A DNA stretch of 64,000 bases from Pseudoflavonifractor intestinihominis. GTDB taxonomy: Bacteria; Bacillota; Clostridia; Oscillospirales; Oscillospiraceae. The notes below the pieces were generated by a model that searched no databases, was not told where the DNA came from, and saw only the letters and a program-made list of their open reading frames with translations. Below are positions 1-8,150 of this stretch, piece by piece. The translations under genes were made by a program, and so were the position numbers. The stretch lies in the NCBI RefSeq assembly GCF_040096055.1, contig NZ_JBBMFK010000012.1, positions 1 through 64,000 of the forward strand. The letters run 5' to 3'. Each line of letters opens with the position of its first letter. Within the stretch, counting starts at the first letter, position 1.

Positions 1-29
1 AGGACACCTCCATTGCTGGCTGATTTCAT

Positions 30-125
30 TCACGCCAGAGTCTGTAAACCAAAGTGCGAAAAATTCTTGACACTACCACGTCCAGAAGCTGTTTTTGGTT
101 GACTGTTGCTATAAGATTCATACAT
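30..125 (-). CDS. Possible small ORF at the left edge (31 aa)
   Basis: A 32-codon minus-strand frame starts at an ATG at 125, about 5 bases after a GGTGGGG Shine-Dalgarno-like run, and ends with TGA at 30-32. Another ATG overlaps its end (TGAATG) and would run off the left edge. The product, rich in Ser, Asn and Gln, has no recognisable similarity. It is downstream of the terminator-like hairpin at 148-174, so it would need its own promoter. It may not be real. Confidence 0.2.
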   Translation of the reverse strand: MYESYSNSQPKTASGRGSVKNFSHFGLQTLA

Positions 126-147
126 TTTTCCCCACCAGGTTTAAGAT

Positions 148-174
148 AAGGCCCTGGAGAAACTCCAGGGCCTT
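148..174 (-). terminator. Hairpin after the five-gene operon
   Basis: A perfect 12-bp inverted repeat (AAGGCCCTGGAG / CTCCAGGGCCTT) with a 3-base loop lies 60 bases past the stop codon of the last gene of the minus-strand operon. The following U-tract is weak, so termination is inferred mainly from position. Confidence 0.55.
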
Positions 175-234
175 TCATCAATATAATTTATATTTTTTAT
201 GTGTTACAAAACGGAAAGTAATAGTTAGTCTAGT

Positions 235-763
235 TTATTTCCCTCCATGCTCTTCTTCCCATTCTTTGTATTTATCGCTACATCTCGGATACGGATTAAC
301 CTTACGCCATTTGGATTTTGCAGGAGGATCGAGTTCCGTGCTTCCGCAAAACTCTGAAGAATGAATAATCAGATTGCGGGTGCTCTTGAAACTTTCAATC
401 ATCCATTCTCTGGCTTCTCCGAGAGTGGCAAGACGATTCATACTGAACTTCGAATCTTTGAATACACCAGGGGTTACCCACGGAGTCATAACTGCATCGA
501 GCTCTTCTTCCGTCAGATCATCGAGGCGGATTTCAGGTTTTTTGGGGAACCGGATATCATATGCCTTGATGATCTCCCTGTCCTTATCGACGGCCGCCGT
601 AAGATATCCATGATAGCCATACAACATAATGTCGATGACCGCATAGGAATCGCATTTAATTGGTCTCAGGAAGATGCTGAGCGGTTCCTCTTCTGCGGCC
701 TTGCGCAGTTCTTCTTTCGATGTGATCGGAAGATAACCATGGGAATCCGGCGTGATATCTTCA
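235..763. repeat. Near-identical direct repeat, copy A (second copy about 2218-2730)
   Basis: The stretch encoding the C-terminal domain of the long paralogue matches about 2218-2730, which encodes the C-terminal domain of the short paralogue, in the same orientation. Long blocks are identical with scattered substitutions and a short indel near 450-480. This indicates recent tandem duplication or gene conversion. Confidence 0.9.
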
Positions 764-2193
764 TCGGATTTTGCAGATTCTTCTTCACTTAAAGCTAGCA
801 TTGATGAAGATGCTTGATTTTCTTTTAATTCGCTTCTCAGTTTCAGGAGAAATTCTCTCATAGGTTCTACAACTGTGGATGAGACAAATTCTTGCATTTG
901 GCTATTAAATTCAGATTGAAGTTCATCTAGGAACTGCTGGGCATCACGTTCAATCTTGGAAACTGCCTCATGACAATTAAACCCGTAACGAATCTGGGAC
1001 TTTGCAAGTAATTTTGAGAGTCCGGTTTCAAATTCCGAGGGATCATAGCTATCATATTCGATCTCAGATTTGTAATGAGAAATTCCATAGAGGCTGACTT
1101 GAGAGGCTAACGTATTATTGATCTGCTTTGCCTTTTCATAAAATTTAGACACTTTTAGATATTGCATCATGCTATCTGCGGTTTTTGATAACCCCCCATT
1201 GTACAGAGGTTTAATTAACTTTTTTATGTCCTCCACATGGCATTCAACGTTCCTCTTGAAAGCAGCATAAATGCTCTTATCACTTGAGTATCTAAGTTTT
1301 TCATCTATCTTTTTCTGTGTATCATTAATTGCTTTTTCTAACCGCTGTTCTGCTGCCCGTCTACATCTGTCTTTAGTAGGAAACGATTCACTATCGAGAG
1401 CGGCACACGCATCACACGCTGAACGATCAACACTAATCCAGGTTGAAACTCGTACTTGGATATGAGCCAGTTGATTTAATTCGTCCTCTAAATCTCTAAT
1501 TACCGCCATGGTATTTTCTAGCGAGGCAGTTTCTTCATCTTGGATACCCGAGCCTCCATCCGCTGTGTATAACTCTGTTTCTTCCTCAATGGGTATCCCT
1601 TCCTGACAACCCTTCCCTGCCGTGGCCGGAGTGGTTTTTGGCATATTTTCTACTTCGCAACCACAAATAACAATTTCGATTTCTTCCAAGTTTTCTGGCA
1701 ACTTTCCACTAAGGTGTACAACAGGCAAGTTAACACCAATGTAATGTACACCACACTGAGAAACCGGCACACTAAATTTGTCTCCGCATAGGTATATTTT
1801 TTTCTGACCTTCATCTAGCAAATCAGCCAGTTCCTCTCGGTCAAATGCTACTAGGTCAATATGATCGATAAACTCCTTTTCGTCCGTATAGGTACGCAAC
1901 TTCGCCATACGTGCCTGACGCCGCTCAATCTCAGCCAGGTCTACGGAGTGGTCTCTATACTCCACACCGAAAACTTCACAGAACTGTTTCTGAAAGTCGA
2001 CCGCTGTCTCGTCCAGCGCCTCGACTGCCTCTGCCTCGCTTTCCAGATAACGGTCTTTCAGCCAGGTCAACAGTTTCCCATTTTTGTAATAACCCAGGAC
2101 TGATTCCAAGTCAAAATGCTCCTGTAGGTCTTCCAATGTACGAGCCTGAGTTCCATCTGCCAGTTCCAGCGGGAATCTGATCTTTTTTGTCAT
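235..2193 (-). CDS. Uncharacterised island protein, long paralogue (652 aa)
   Basis: Function unknown. There are three parts. The N-terminal domain (about residues 1-190) starts MTKKIRFPLELADG and is almost the same as in the next gene upstream. The central part (about 200-480) is helical and charged, coiled-coil-like, with a CDAC motif. The C-terminal domain (about 500-652) is again nearly identical to the neighbour. The start is supported by an AAAGGGG Shine-Dalgarno and by the matching paralogue start. It is the last gene of the operon, 24 bases after its paralogue. The central insert is the main difference between the two copies. The helical insert could be an oligomerisation or stalk segment; that is inference only. 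Confidence 0.85.
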   Translation of the reverse strand: MTKKIRFPLELADGTQARTLEDLQEHFDLESVLGYYKNGKLLTWLKDRYLESEAEAVEALDETAVDFQKQFCEVFGVEYRDHSVDLAEIERRQARMAKLRTYTDEKEFIDHIDLVAFDREELADLLDEGQKKIYLCGDKFSVPVSQCGVHYIGVNLPVVHLSGKLPENLEEIEIVICGCEVENMPKTTPATAGKGCQEGIPIEEETELYTADGGSGIQDEETASLENTMAVIRDLEDELNQLAHIQVRVSTWISVDRSACDACAALDSESFPTKDRCRRAAEQRLEKAINDTQKKIDEKLRYSSDKSIYAAFKRNVECHVEDIKKLIKPLYNGGLSKTADSMMQYLKVSKFYEKAKQINNTLASQVSLYGISHYKSEIEYDSYDPSEFETGLSKLLAKSQIRYGFNCHEAVSKIERDAQQFLDELQSEFNSQMQEFVSSTVVEPMREFLLKLRSELKENQASSSMLALSEEESAKSDEDITPDSHGYLPITSKEELRKAAEEEPLSIFLRPIKCDSYAVIDIMLYGYHGYLTAAVDKDREIIKAYDIRFPKKPEIRLDDLTEEELDAVMTPWVTPGVFKDSKFSMNRLATLGEAREWMIESFKSTRNLIIHSSEFCGSTELDPPAKSKWRKVNPYPRCSDKYKEWEEEHGGK

Positions 2194-2196
2194 AAT
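2042..2196. repeat. Identical 155-bp direct repeat, copy A (copy B 3209-3363)
   Basis: The 5' coding ends of the two paralogous genes are base-for-base identical over 155 bp at an offset of 1167 bp. Just beyond it the copies differ at several positions. Identity including silent sites points to recent duplication or conversion. Confidence 0.95.
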
Positions 2197-2217
2197 AATG
2201 CCCCTTTGCGAATAGAG

Positions 2218-3360
2218 TCAGTCCTTATTTCTTTCTTCCCATTCTTTGTATTTATCGGTACATCTCGGATACGGATTAACTTTACGCCATTTGGATTTTG
2301 CAGGAGGATCGAGTTCCGTGCTTCCGCAAAACTCTGAAGAATGAATAATCAAATTGCGGGTACTCTTGAAACTGTCGATCATCCATTCTCTGGCTTCTCC
2401 GAGAGTAGCAAGCCGATTCATCATAAATTCACCGCATACTCTCCATGGGGTCATAACTGCATCGAGCTCTTCTTCCGTCAGATCGTCAAGACGGATTTCA
2501 GGTTTTCTGGGGAACCGGATATCATATGCCTTGATGATCTCCCTGTCCTTATCGACGGCCGCCGTAAGATATCCATGATAGCCATACAACATAATGTCGA
2601 TGACCGCATAGGAATCGCATTTAATCGGTCTCAGGAAGATGCTGAGCGGCTCATCTTCTGCAGCCTTACGCAGTTCTTCTTTCGAAGTAATCGGAAGATA
2701 TCCACGGGAGTCCGGTGTAATATCTTCAGGGCTATTCTCCGTTTCGTCTGTATTTTCATATGTATCTACGATAGCAACTTCTTCCTTCATAACAAACTCT
2801 GATTCCGGGAAATTATCAACGTTACAGTTTTTGAATGTGATTCCCATGGCACGTATATCCGCTGGCAATGTACCACTGAGGTGGACAGTTGGATTGGCAA
2901 TTCCTTTGTAGTGCACACCACACTGAGACACCGGGATATCAAACCGATTCCCGCAAAGATAAATTTCTTTCTGTCCATCGTCCAGCAAGTCAGCCAGTTC
3001 TTCCTGATTAAAAGCTACAAAATCAATATGGTCGATAAATTCGACCTCATCCGTGTAGGTACGGAGCTTGGCCAAACGCTCCTGCCGGTGCGCTATTTCT
3101 TCTAAATCGACAGAGTCATCCGTGTACTCAACTCCAAATATATTACAGAACCGTTCGAGAAAGGCGGGGTCGGATTCATCCAATACATGGATTGCGTCGG
3201 CCTCACTCTCCAGATAACGGTCTTTCAGCCAGGTCAACAGTTTCCCATTTTTGTAATAACCCAGGACTGATTCCAAGTCAAAATGCTCCTGTAGGTCTTC
3301 CAATGTACGAGCCTGAGTTCCATCTGCCAGTTCCAGCGGGAATCTGATCTTTTTTGTCAT
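2218..3360 (-). CDS. Uncharacterised island protein, short paralogue (380 aa)
   Basis: Function unknown. It has the same N-terminal domain (about 1-185) and C-terminal domain (about 230-380) as its downstream neighbour, joined by a short acidic linker instead of the long helical segment. The start is placed at 3360 rather than at the overlapping ATG at 3375, because a GAGGTG Shine-Dalgarno sits 9 bases upstream and the paralogue starts at the same residue. It follows directly on the nuclease-like gene (stop at 3372), suggesting translational coupling. The pair may form a hetero-oligomer or be two effector variants; no evidence in the sequence decides this. Confidence 0.87.
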   Translation of the reverse strand: MTKKIRFPLELADGTQARTLEDLQEHFDLESVLGYYKNGKLLTWLKDRYLESEADAIHVLDESDPAFLERFCNIFGVEYTDDSVDLEEIAHRQERLAKLRTYTDEVEFIDHIDFVAFNQEELADLLDDGQKEIYLCGNRFDIPVSQCGVHYKGIANPTVHLSGTLPADIRAMGITFKNCNVDNFPESEFVMKEEVAIVDTYENTDETENSPEDITPDSRGYLPITSKEELRKAAEDEPLSIFLRPIKCDSYAVIDIMLYGYHGYLTAAVDKDREIIKAYDIRFPRKPEIRLDDLTEEELDAVMTPWRVCGEFMMNRLATLGEAREWMIDSFKSTRNLIIHSSEFCGSTELDPPAKSKWRKVNPYPRCTDKYKEWEERNKD

Positions 3361-3363
3361 AAT
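3209..3363. repeat. Identical 155-bp direct repeat, copy B
   Basis: Second copy of the 155-bp identical 5' coding segment at 2042-2196. Confidence 0.95.
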
Positions 3364-3371
3364 CATGCACC

Positions 3372-4895
3372 TCATGAAAAGAGTTTTTCAATAAGTGGGA
3401 TTTTTCTCGCAACAGTTTTTGCGCTCTCCCAAACAGCGCGCACAACTTTTTTGGCAGTATTCGTGACCTTCTTGGCCGCTTCATATACCTCCTGCCCAAA
3501 CTTAGAACCTGCCATATAGCCGATTGTCCCACCAATCACGCCGCCAATAACAGGTCCAACCACAGGGACCCAGCTCAACGCCGCAGCTCCAAGCGTGGCA
3601 CCGGTGGCTCCCAAGCTCAGACCAAAGACCATAGCGGTGGTGGTACACTTCATCTCCTCCAGTGCTTCACCCATCGTAATTTCGCCTTTTGCCGCTCTGG
3701 ATAAGATTTTTACATTCTCGACCGCAACACAAGCGATATCGGCAATAGTTCGGATAGGCGTTCCAGGTGGAATCACGCCAATCAAATTTTTCTCAGAGGC
3801 TACCTTGATTGCTCCTGCCGCCGCAGCTTTTACGCCGGAGTCTACGCCCGTTTCCAACGCAGTAGAAACTACCTCCTGCGAGTCCATCGGCTCTTGGGAA
3901 ATCAATTTACCCACTAGATGAAAGCCGGTGGCAATAGCGGCACCCTGCACACCGGCCACTGCCGCCTGCTTTCCCATGTATTTTGCCAGCATTTTGGTAT
4001 CAAATGAACCCCAATTTACTTGAGGGATCTGCTCATATTTTTGAGCCTTAAACTGGAGCTCTTTCGCTTCGGCTTTGGTGAGCGCTTCCGAATGTACACC
4101 AACCTTATCTGTGCCACCGATCTGCGCTACAACCGTTTTTCCGGGGAACGCAGCCTGTACCTGCTCAACCTGCTCCGGGGGCACAAGGAGAGTTTGATTG
4201 TTATAATTGCCACGACGGATCATCTGAATCGTGGCCTCTGCATTGGCACCGTACTTACACTGATACTGGTGGACAATGTGGCCACTCTGATCCCGGATGA
4301 CCACATCAAAGGAGTTTTTGCCATAGGTCTGCCCTGGCCCTGGCACACAGACTTCAGCCCGGAATGGGGAAGAACTGGCCTGCGCAGCTAAATTGAAGGA
4401 GTTGACATGATGCTGTTCTGCTAAAAACCCGTCTAAGTTCCATTGCTGATTAACTGTGCCGCTCTGAGTAGTAATAACACGGGCCATCTGTGTATTTGCC
4501 TGGGACAGAGCAGTGTCCAACTCCGTGATCTGCTGTCCAAAGGCATGTGTGGACAGCCCAGAGGCCGCTTCTGTCGAGTTTTCCGCAAACCATTCTTCTG
4601 TGGTCTTTCCTTTGGCTTTAGCTTCTTTCAGAGAAGTCAAATTTTTGTCATATTGATGGATCTCTTCCAGAGTTTCACGGCTTAGTGCTTGGGCCTGCTC
4701 AGGTGTTAGATTGGGTAACTCTTCCTGAAAACGCTGCGTCAACCATGTCTCATCGTCTACTTCTTCTGGCTTTTCTTGATAAGATTTCATAAACCGGCTC
4801 AACGCCGCTTTAATGACCTGAGCCTCTCGCTCACTCATTCCCTCCAAATTGAGATCAGAAGGAAAATCACTCGTCTGCATATATTCTTCATCCAT
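3372..4895 (-). CDS. Glycine-zipper protein with PD-(D/E)XK-like signature (507 aa)
   Basis: No named family is assigned. The N-terminal third is acidic and helical. In the middle, a Glu at 160, Asp197 in SFDVVI and Gln212-x-Lys214 in QYQCKYG followed by helices resemble the E...D...(E/Q)xK core of PD-(D/E)XK nucleases. Residues about 424-465 form a Gly/Ala-rich hydrophobic hairpin (glycine zipper, GGVIGGTIGYMAG) typical of membrane-inserting or oligomerising segments, and the tail is Lys-rich. It starts 17 bases after the AAA+ gene, with a weak AAAGG ribosome binding site. The combination suggests a nuclease-type or membrane-active effector driven by the ATPase. This is inference from motifs. 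Confidence 0.8.
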   Translation of the reverse strand: MDEEYMQTSDFPSDLNLEGMSEREAQVIKAALSRFMKSYQEKPEEVDDETWLTQRFQEELPNLTPEQAQALSRETLEEIHQYDKNLTSLKEAKAKGKTTEEWFAENSTEAASGLSTHAFGQQITELDTALSQANTQMARVITTQSGTVNQQWNLDGFLAEQHHVNSFNLAAQASSSPFRAEVCVPGPGQTYGKNSFDVVIRDQSGHIVHQYQCKYGANAEATIQMIRRGNYNNQTLLVPPEQVEQVQAAFPGKTVVAQIGGTDKVGVHSEALTKAEAKELQFKAQKYEQIPQVNWGSFDTKMLAKYMGKQAAVAGVQGAAIATGFHLVGKLISQEPMDSQEVVSTALETGVDSGVKAAAAGAIKVASEKNLIGVIPPGTPIRTIADIACVAVENVKILSRAAKGEITMGEALEEMKCTTTAMVFGLSLGATGATLGAAALSWVPVVGPVIGGVIGGTIGYMAGSKFGQEVYEAAKKVTNTAKKVVRAVWESAKTVARKIPLIEKLFS

Positions 4896-4912
4896 GGGGT
4901 GTCCGCCTTTCT

Positions 4913-6412
4913 CTATTTCGACGCATTTTTAAACTTTCTGTTTTGATACTCCTGCTCCATTTTTTTGATGGGTTCTTTCATAATTTCCGAGAGACTATGG
5001 GTGTTAGCAATTACCTGTAAAATATCATCCGTTGTCAACCCAGTCTTATTGGCGGCAAAGGCGCTTTCCACGCTCTCCCGAATAACCCCTTCAATATCCG
5101 CTCCGCTGTATCCCTCCGTCTTATCCAGCAGTGCGTTAATATTGATCTTGGGCAAATCTTGGTGACGGCGCTTTCGAATGTGGATTTCAAAAATTTTACG
5201 CCGCTCCTCCCTTTGAGGCAGTCCAACATAGAAAATTTCATCAAAGCGGCCCTTCCGCATGAGCTCCGGGGGAAGCTTTGTGATATCGTTCGCCGTAGCA
5301 ACGACAAAGACCGTAGACTTCTTTTCCTGGAGCCAGGTCAAAAAGCTACCAAACAGCCGGGTAGTTACCTCCGCGCCGTTGCTATCACCGCCGATTCCGG
5401 CGAAGGCTTTTTCCAGTTCGTCGATCCAAAGCACGCAGGGGGAAATGGCCTCAGCGAGCTGGATAGCTCTGCGCATATTTGCCTCAGACTCGCCTACATA
5501 TTTTCCCAGCAACCGTCCCATATCCAGACGTAGGAGTGGAATATTGAACAGCTTGGCGGCAGCTTTGGCACTCAGACTTTTGCCGCAGCCCGGAACTCCG
5601 GCGATCAGAACGCCTTTGGGAACATCAACACCGAACTGTCCGGCTGCATCCATATTGGACAACACATTAGCTTTGCGCTCTAGCCAGGTTTTTAAGTTCT
5701 CCAAGCCGCCAATATCCGAGAGGCTTTCTTTTAAGGGAATCATCTCCAGAAGTCCGGCTTTTTTGATCATCTGCTGCTTCTGGTCAAAGATTAGGGAAAC
5801 CTGTGCCTTCGTCAGCTCCCCGCTTTCAGAATAGGCCAGTTGTAGGATATTCTGGATTTCAAATTCAGAGAGCCCCTTAAATGCGGTAGCTAATTCTTTT
5901 TCCAACGATTCAGAAATCTGAATTTCCTGTACAGCTATGAAATCACGGATGACAGCACGGATTTCCACTACACTCAAGTAATCCATTTCTACAACTGTGA
6001 TATATTTTTCAAAACTTCTGGGGATGTTCAAGGTAGGAGACAGAAGGAAGATGGTGGCATCTAACTGGCCGGAGTGAATATGCTCCGCAAACTTTTTTAA
6101 GCGGGCCATTACACCAGGGTCATCCAGAAAAGTGTCCAGATTGCGAAGGATTAAAATTTGACGTGCAGAGTAGTCCATGCGATCATCCAGAATATCCGCC
6201 AGGGAATAGCTGGAAACGTCGTACTTCACCTCGCCGGTTCTGGGATCACAAATACGGTCCGTACCGTCCCACTCCAAAATGGAGATTCCGGAAACTCCCT
6301 CTGATGCATGTTGAATCGCTACTTTCGCCTTTTCCTCCTCAAAGGTATGAATGTAAATTACAGGGAAAGCAGCATCCATATAGCTGGAAATTTTCTGTTC
6401 AAACTTGGTCAT
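4913..6412 (-). CDS. Ycf46-like AAA+ ATPase (499 aa)
   Basis: AAA+ ATPase of the FtsH/Ycf46-like type. An N-terminal non-catalytic region (about 1-225) precedes a canonical module: Walker A GVPGCGKS (272-279), Walker B LWIDEL with DE (328-333), sensor 1 Asn in TAN (about 375) and arginine fingers in LMRKGRFDE (386 and 389), then the AAA lid. No FtsH protease HExxH motif and no membrane segment are seen, so a remodelling role is likely. It sits between the WYL regulator (24-base gap) and the nuclease-like gene (17-base gap). The start has a GGAG site about 8 bases upstream. Confidence 0.92.
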   Translation of the reverse strand: MTKFEQKISSYMDAAFPVIYIHTFEEEKAKVAIQHASEGVSGISILEWDGTDRICDPRTGEVKYDVSSYSLADILDDRMDYSARQILILRNLDTFLDDPGVMARLKKFAEHIHSGQLDATIFLLSPTLNIPRSFEKYITVVEMDYLSVVEIRAVIRDFIAVQEIQISESLEKELATAFKGLSEFEIQNILQLAYSESGELTKAQVSLIFDQKQQMIKKAGLLEMIPLKESLSDIGGLENLKTWLERKANVLSNMDAAGQFGVDVPKGVLIAGVPGCGKSLSAKAAAKLFNIPLLRLDMGRLLGKYVGESEANMRRAIQLAEAISPCVLWIDELEKAFAGIGGDSNGAEVTTRLFGSFLTWLQEKKSTVFVVATANDITKLPPELMRKGRFDEIFYVGLPQREERRKIFEIHIRKRRHQDLPKININALLDKTEGYSGADIEGVIRESVESAFAANKTGLTTDDILQVIANTHSLSEIMKEPIKKMEQEYQNRKFKNASK

Positions 6413-6436
6413 GGTTTAGCACTCCATTCTTGTATA

Positions 6437-7381
6437 TCAAGTATCTACAATGCTGATGTAATCGCCCTGGCTGCGGAGCCACATCTCGATTCCTTTACCA
6501 AACACCTCTGCTGCAATAACCCAGCCGGCTTCGTCCTGCTGAATGATCTGTGCGGTTGGAAGACGATCCAGAACAGCCTCAATAGATGGGCCTGTGTAGC
6601 GGAATTTGATTTGCTGTAATTTTCCGCCATACATGAACTGAACCCGCTTACGAAACTCCCCTTCCTCAAACCGATCTTTATAGGGGACGCGAAAATGTTC
6701 CTCCAAGACGTGAAAAGATTGGATTCGGTCAAGACGGTAGATTGTGGGAAACAGGTCATCCGGATTTTCAAAGAAGTTCTCTCTGTCAATGTTTCGTATA
6801 AACGCAGCTAGGTAGAAGTAATACTCAGAAAACAGTAAACCGACTGGCTCAATCACTCGGTGAACCGTCCCGCTTTTGCCTAGCTTCTCATATTCGATTT
6901 CCATGACATTCTGCTGCTGAATCGCTAAACCAATCTCCCAAAGTCCGGGCAAAAGATACTTCTGATGATGGGGTTCAACATAGTGATATCGTTCATTTGC
7001 AATTAAAGAACCAACCGCTTTTCGATTTTCCGCAGGCACACAACACGCAATGAGCTTATCCAAAATTGGCATCATCTCATCCCGACGCATGGAACGGCTC
7101 TCCAATAGTATTTTGCTAACTGCCAAGATCTCACTGTTTGTAAGGCTTTTAGGTACAGAATTAGCCAAACGATAACCTTTTGCTTTCGGATCGTAGATGA
7201 TTTCCTGCATAAGCATTTGCTCAGTTACAAAAGTCCGTAAATCTTCCATGTCCCGCTGAACACTGCGCTCAGTCACATGGAACTCCTGTGCCAACTGTGA
7301 CTTGTTCAATATCTCGCCATTAGCTAATCTAGAATAGATAGTAAGTAATCGAACAGACTTTCCATCAGAATTCTCTACCAT
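6437..7381 (-). CDS. WYL-domain transcriptional regulator (314 aa)
   Basis: It has an N-terminal winged HTH (about residues 8-60, with LNKSQLAQEFHVTERSVQRD as the HTH core) and a WYL-type ligand-binding domain (about 140-230, where the family motif reads YYFYLAA), followed by a WCX-like C-terminal part. Proteins of this architecture, for example BrxR/CapW-type, commonly regulate defence operons and sense nucleic acids or nucleotides; this is family knowledge. It is the first gene of the operon. GGAGG lies about 9 bases before the ATG. Autoregulation through the repeats at 7436-7451 is inferred. Confidence 0.92.
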   Translation of the reverse strand: MVENSDGKSVRLLTIYSRLANGEILNKSQLAQEFHVTERSVQRDMEDLRTFVTEQMLMQEIIYDPKAKGYRLANSVPKSLTNSEILAVSKILLESRSMRRDEMMPILDKLIACCVPAENRKAVGSLIANERYHYVEPHHQKYLLPGLWEIGLAIQQQNVMEIEYEKLGKSGTVHRVIEPVGLLFSEYYFYLAAFIRNIDRENFFENPDDLFPTIYRLDRIQSFHVLEEHFRVPYKDRFEEGEFRKRVQFMYGGKLQQIKFRYTGPSIEAVLDRLPTAQIIQQDEAGWVIAAEVFGKGIEMWLRSQGDYISIVDT

Positions 7382-7427
7382 CCGCTCTATGCCTCCATTT
7401 CCTGTTGATCTTTCGTTTACAGTTCCT

Positions 7428-7451
7428 ATTGTAGCAGACAGGGTAGACAGG
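7428..7451 (-). promoter_or_regulatory. Promoter -10 and direct repeats upstream of the WYL operon
   Basis: On the minus strand TACAAT (7428-7433) is a good -10 element. Just upstream, AGACAGG occurs twice (7436-7442 and 7445-7451, period 9) in the spacer region, suited to a repressor site. No good -35 is found at 17 bp, suggesting a regulated promoter. Confidence 0.4.
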
Positions 7452-7502
7452 TATTGTCACTCCCACAAAAAGACCAGAAAAATTTTATCATCCATTTATA
7501 GT

Positions 7503-7598
7503 CTATAAGCTTATATTTTGCATTATAGTGGAGGCTATTGCATTTGTCCATAGAACCATAAGCTATAAGAGTATAAATGATTATCTTTCAGCTTATAG
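7503..7598 (+). promoter_or_regulatory. Repeated CTATAAGCT boxes, likely operator of the XRE regulator
   Basis: The box CTATAAGCT appears at 7503-7511, where it is part of a 12-bp perfect palindrome TATAAGCTTATA (7504-7515). A related ATAAGCTATAAG is at 7558-7569, and the reverse form AGCTTATAG is at 7590-7598, immediately before the ribosome binding site of the XRE gene. Three spaced copies between divergent regulator genes suggest an autoregulatory operator. Confidence 0.55.
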
Positions 7599-7611
7599 AT
7601 GGAGGGTACCT

Positions 7612-7956
7612 ATGGACAAAAAGGCATTTAGCGGTCGGCTGCGGCAGGCTAGGAAAGATCATGGTCTGACCAGCGAAAAGCTTTCTGAGCTCTGTAATAT
7701 CAATGCGACCTACCTGCGGCAGATTGAGGGAGGGACAAAGATTCCGAGCCTTCCTGTCTTTGTCAGCCTCTGTAGTGCTCTGGGTGCTTCTCCAAACTCA
7801 TTACTGATAGATTCTCTCCCAGGAATTGGCTTGGAGACAAATGATGAATTAGTTGCTCTCTGGCAAGTTGCTACACCCTCCCAGATGAAGGTCATCACTG
7901 CTATGCTGACAAGCGAACTCAAGACGCTTCAAGAGGGTCAGGATGAAAATATATAG
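7612..7956 (+). CDS. XRE-family HTH regulator (114 aa)
   Basis: Small DNA-binding protein with a classical Cro/C1-type HTH in the first 65 residues (RLRQARKDHGLTSEKLSELC then YLRQIEGGTKIPSLPVF) and a short helical C-terminal tail. The start at 7612 is chosen because GGAGGG (7601-7606) is correctly spaced; an upstream in-frame ATG at 7528 lacks this and would run through the operator boxes. It is one of only three plus-strand genes in the window and diverges from the WYL operon. It probably represses itself and perhaps the island operon. Confidence 0.9.
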   Translation: MDKKAFSGRLRQARKDHGLTSEKLSELCNINATYLRQIEGGTKIPSLPVFVSLCSALGASPNSLLIDSLPGIGLETNDELVALWQVATPSQMKVITAMLTSELKTLQEGQDENI

Positions 7957-7993
7957 GCGTGCGGAGTATCTCTCCGCACGCCTATGCTTTTTT
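7953..7993 (+). terminator. Rho-independent terminator of the XRE gene
   Basis: A 14-bp perfect stem (7953-7966 / 7972-7985, GGCGTGCGGAG core) with a 5-base loop, followed by a T-run at 7988-7993. The stem begins on the stop codon of the XRE gene. Confidence 0.9.
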
Positions 7994-8150
7994 AGGTCAT
8001 TAGAAATATACTTAAACCTTCCGCCGGAATCCGCCACTCACGGCCTACCTTTACCGCAGGAAGTTCCCCGGACTGAATCATTTTACGGATCTGCTGGCGG
8101 GTAGTCTTGAGCAGAACGGCGGCTTCCTTCACTGTGAATACCCGGCTCAT
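7992..8150 (-). CDS. Excisionase-like small HTH protein (52 aa)
   Basis: A 52-residue protein starting MSRVFTVKEAAVLLKTTRQQ and containing the segment IQSGELPAVKVGREWRIP. This is the pattern of excisionase/MerR-type winged HTH proteins (helix_turn_helix_17): TVKEAA..L.....IR..I..G.LPA.KVGREWRI. Such proteins are either recombination directionality factors or small regulators in mobile elements. Its ATG overlaps the stop of the upstream gene (ATGA), so the two are translationally coupled. It ends against the XRE terminator, convergent with that gene. Confidence 0.85.
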   Translation of the reverse strand: MSRVFTVKEAAVLLKTTRQQIRKMIQSGELPAVKVGREWRIPAEGLSIFLMT

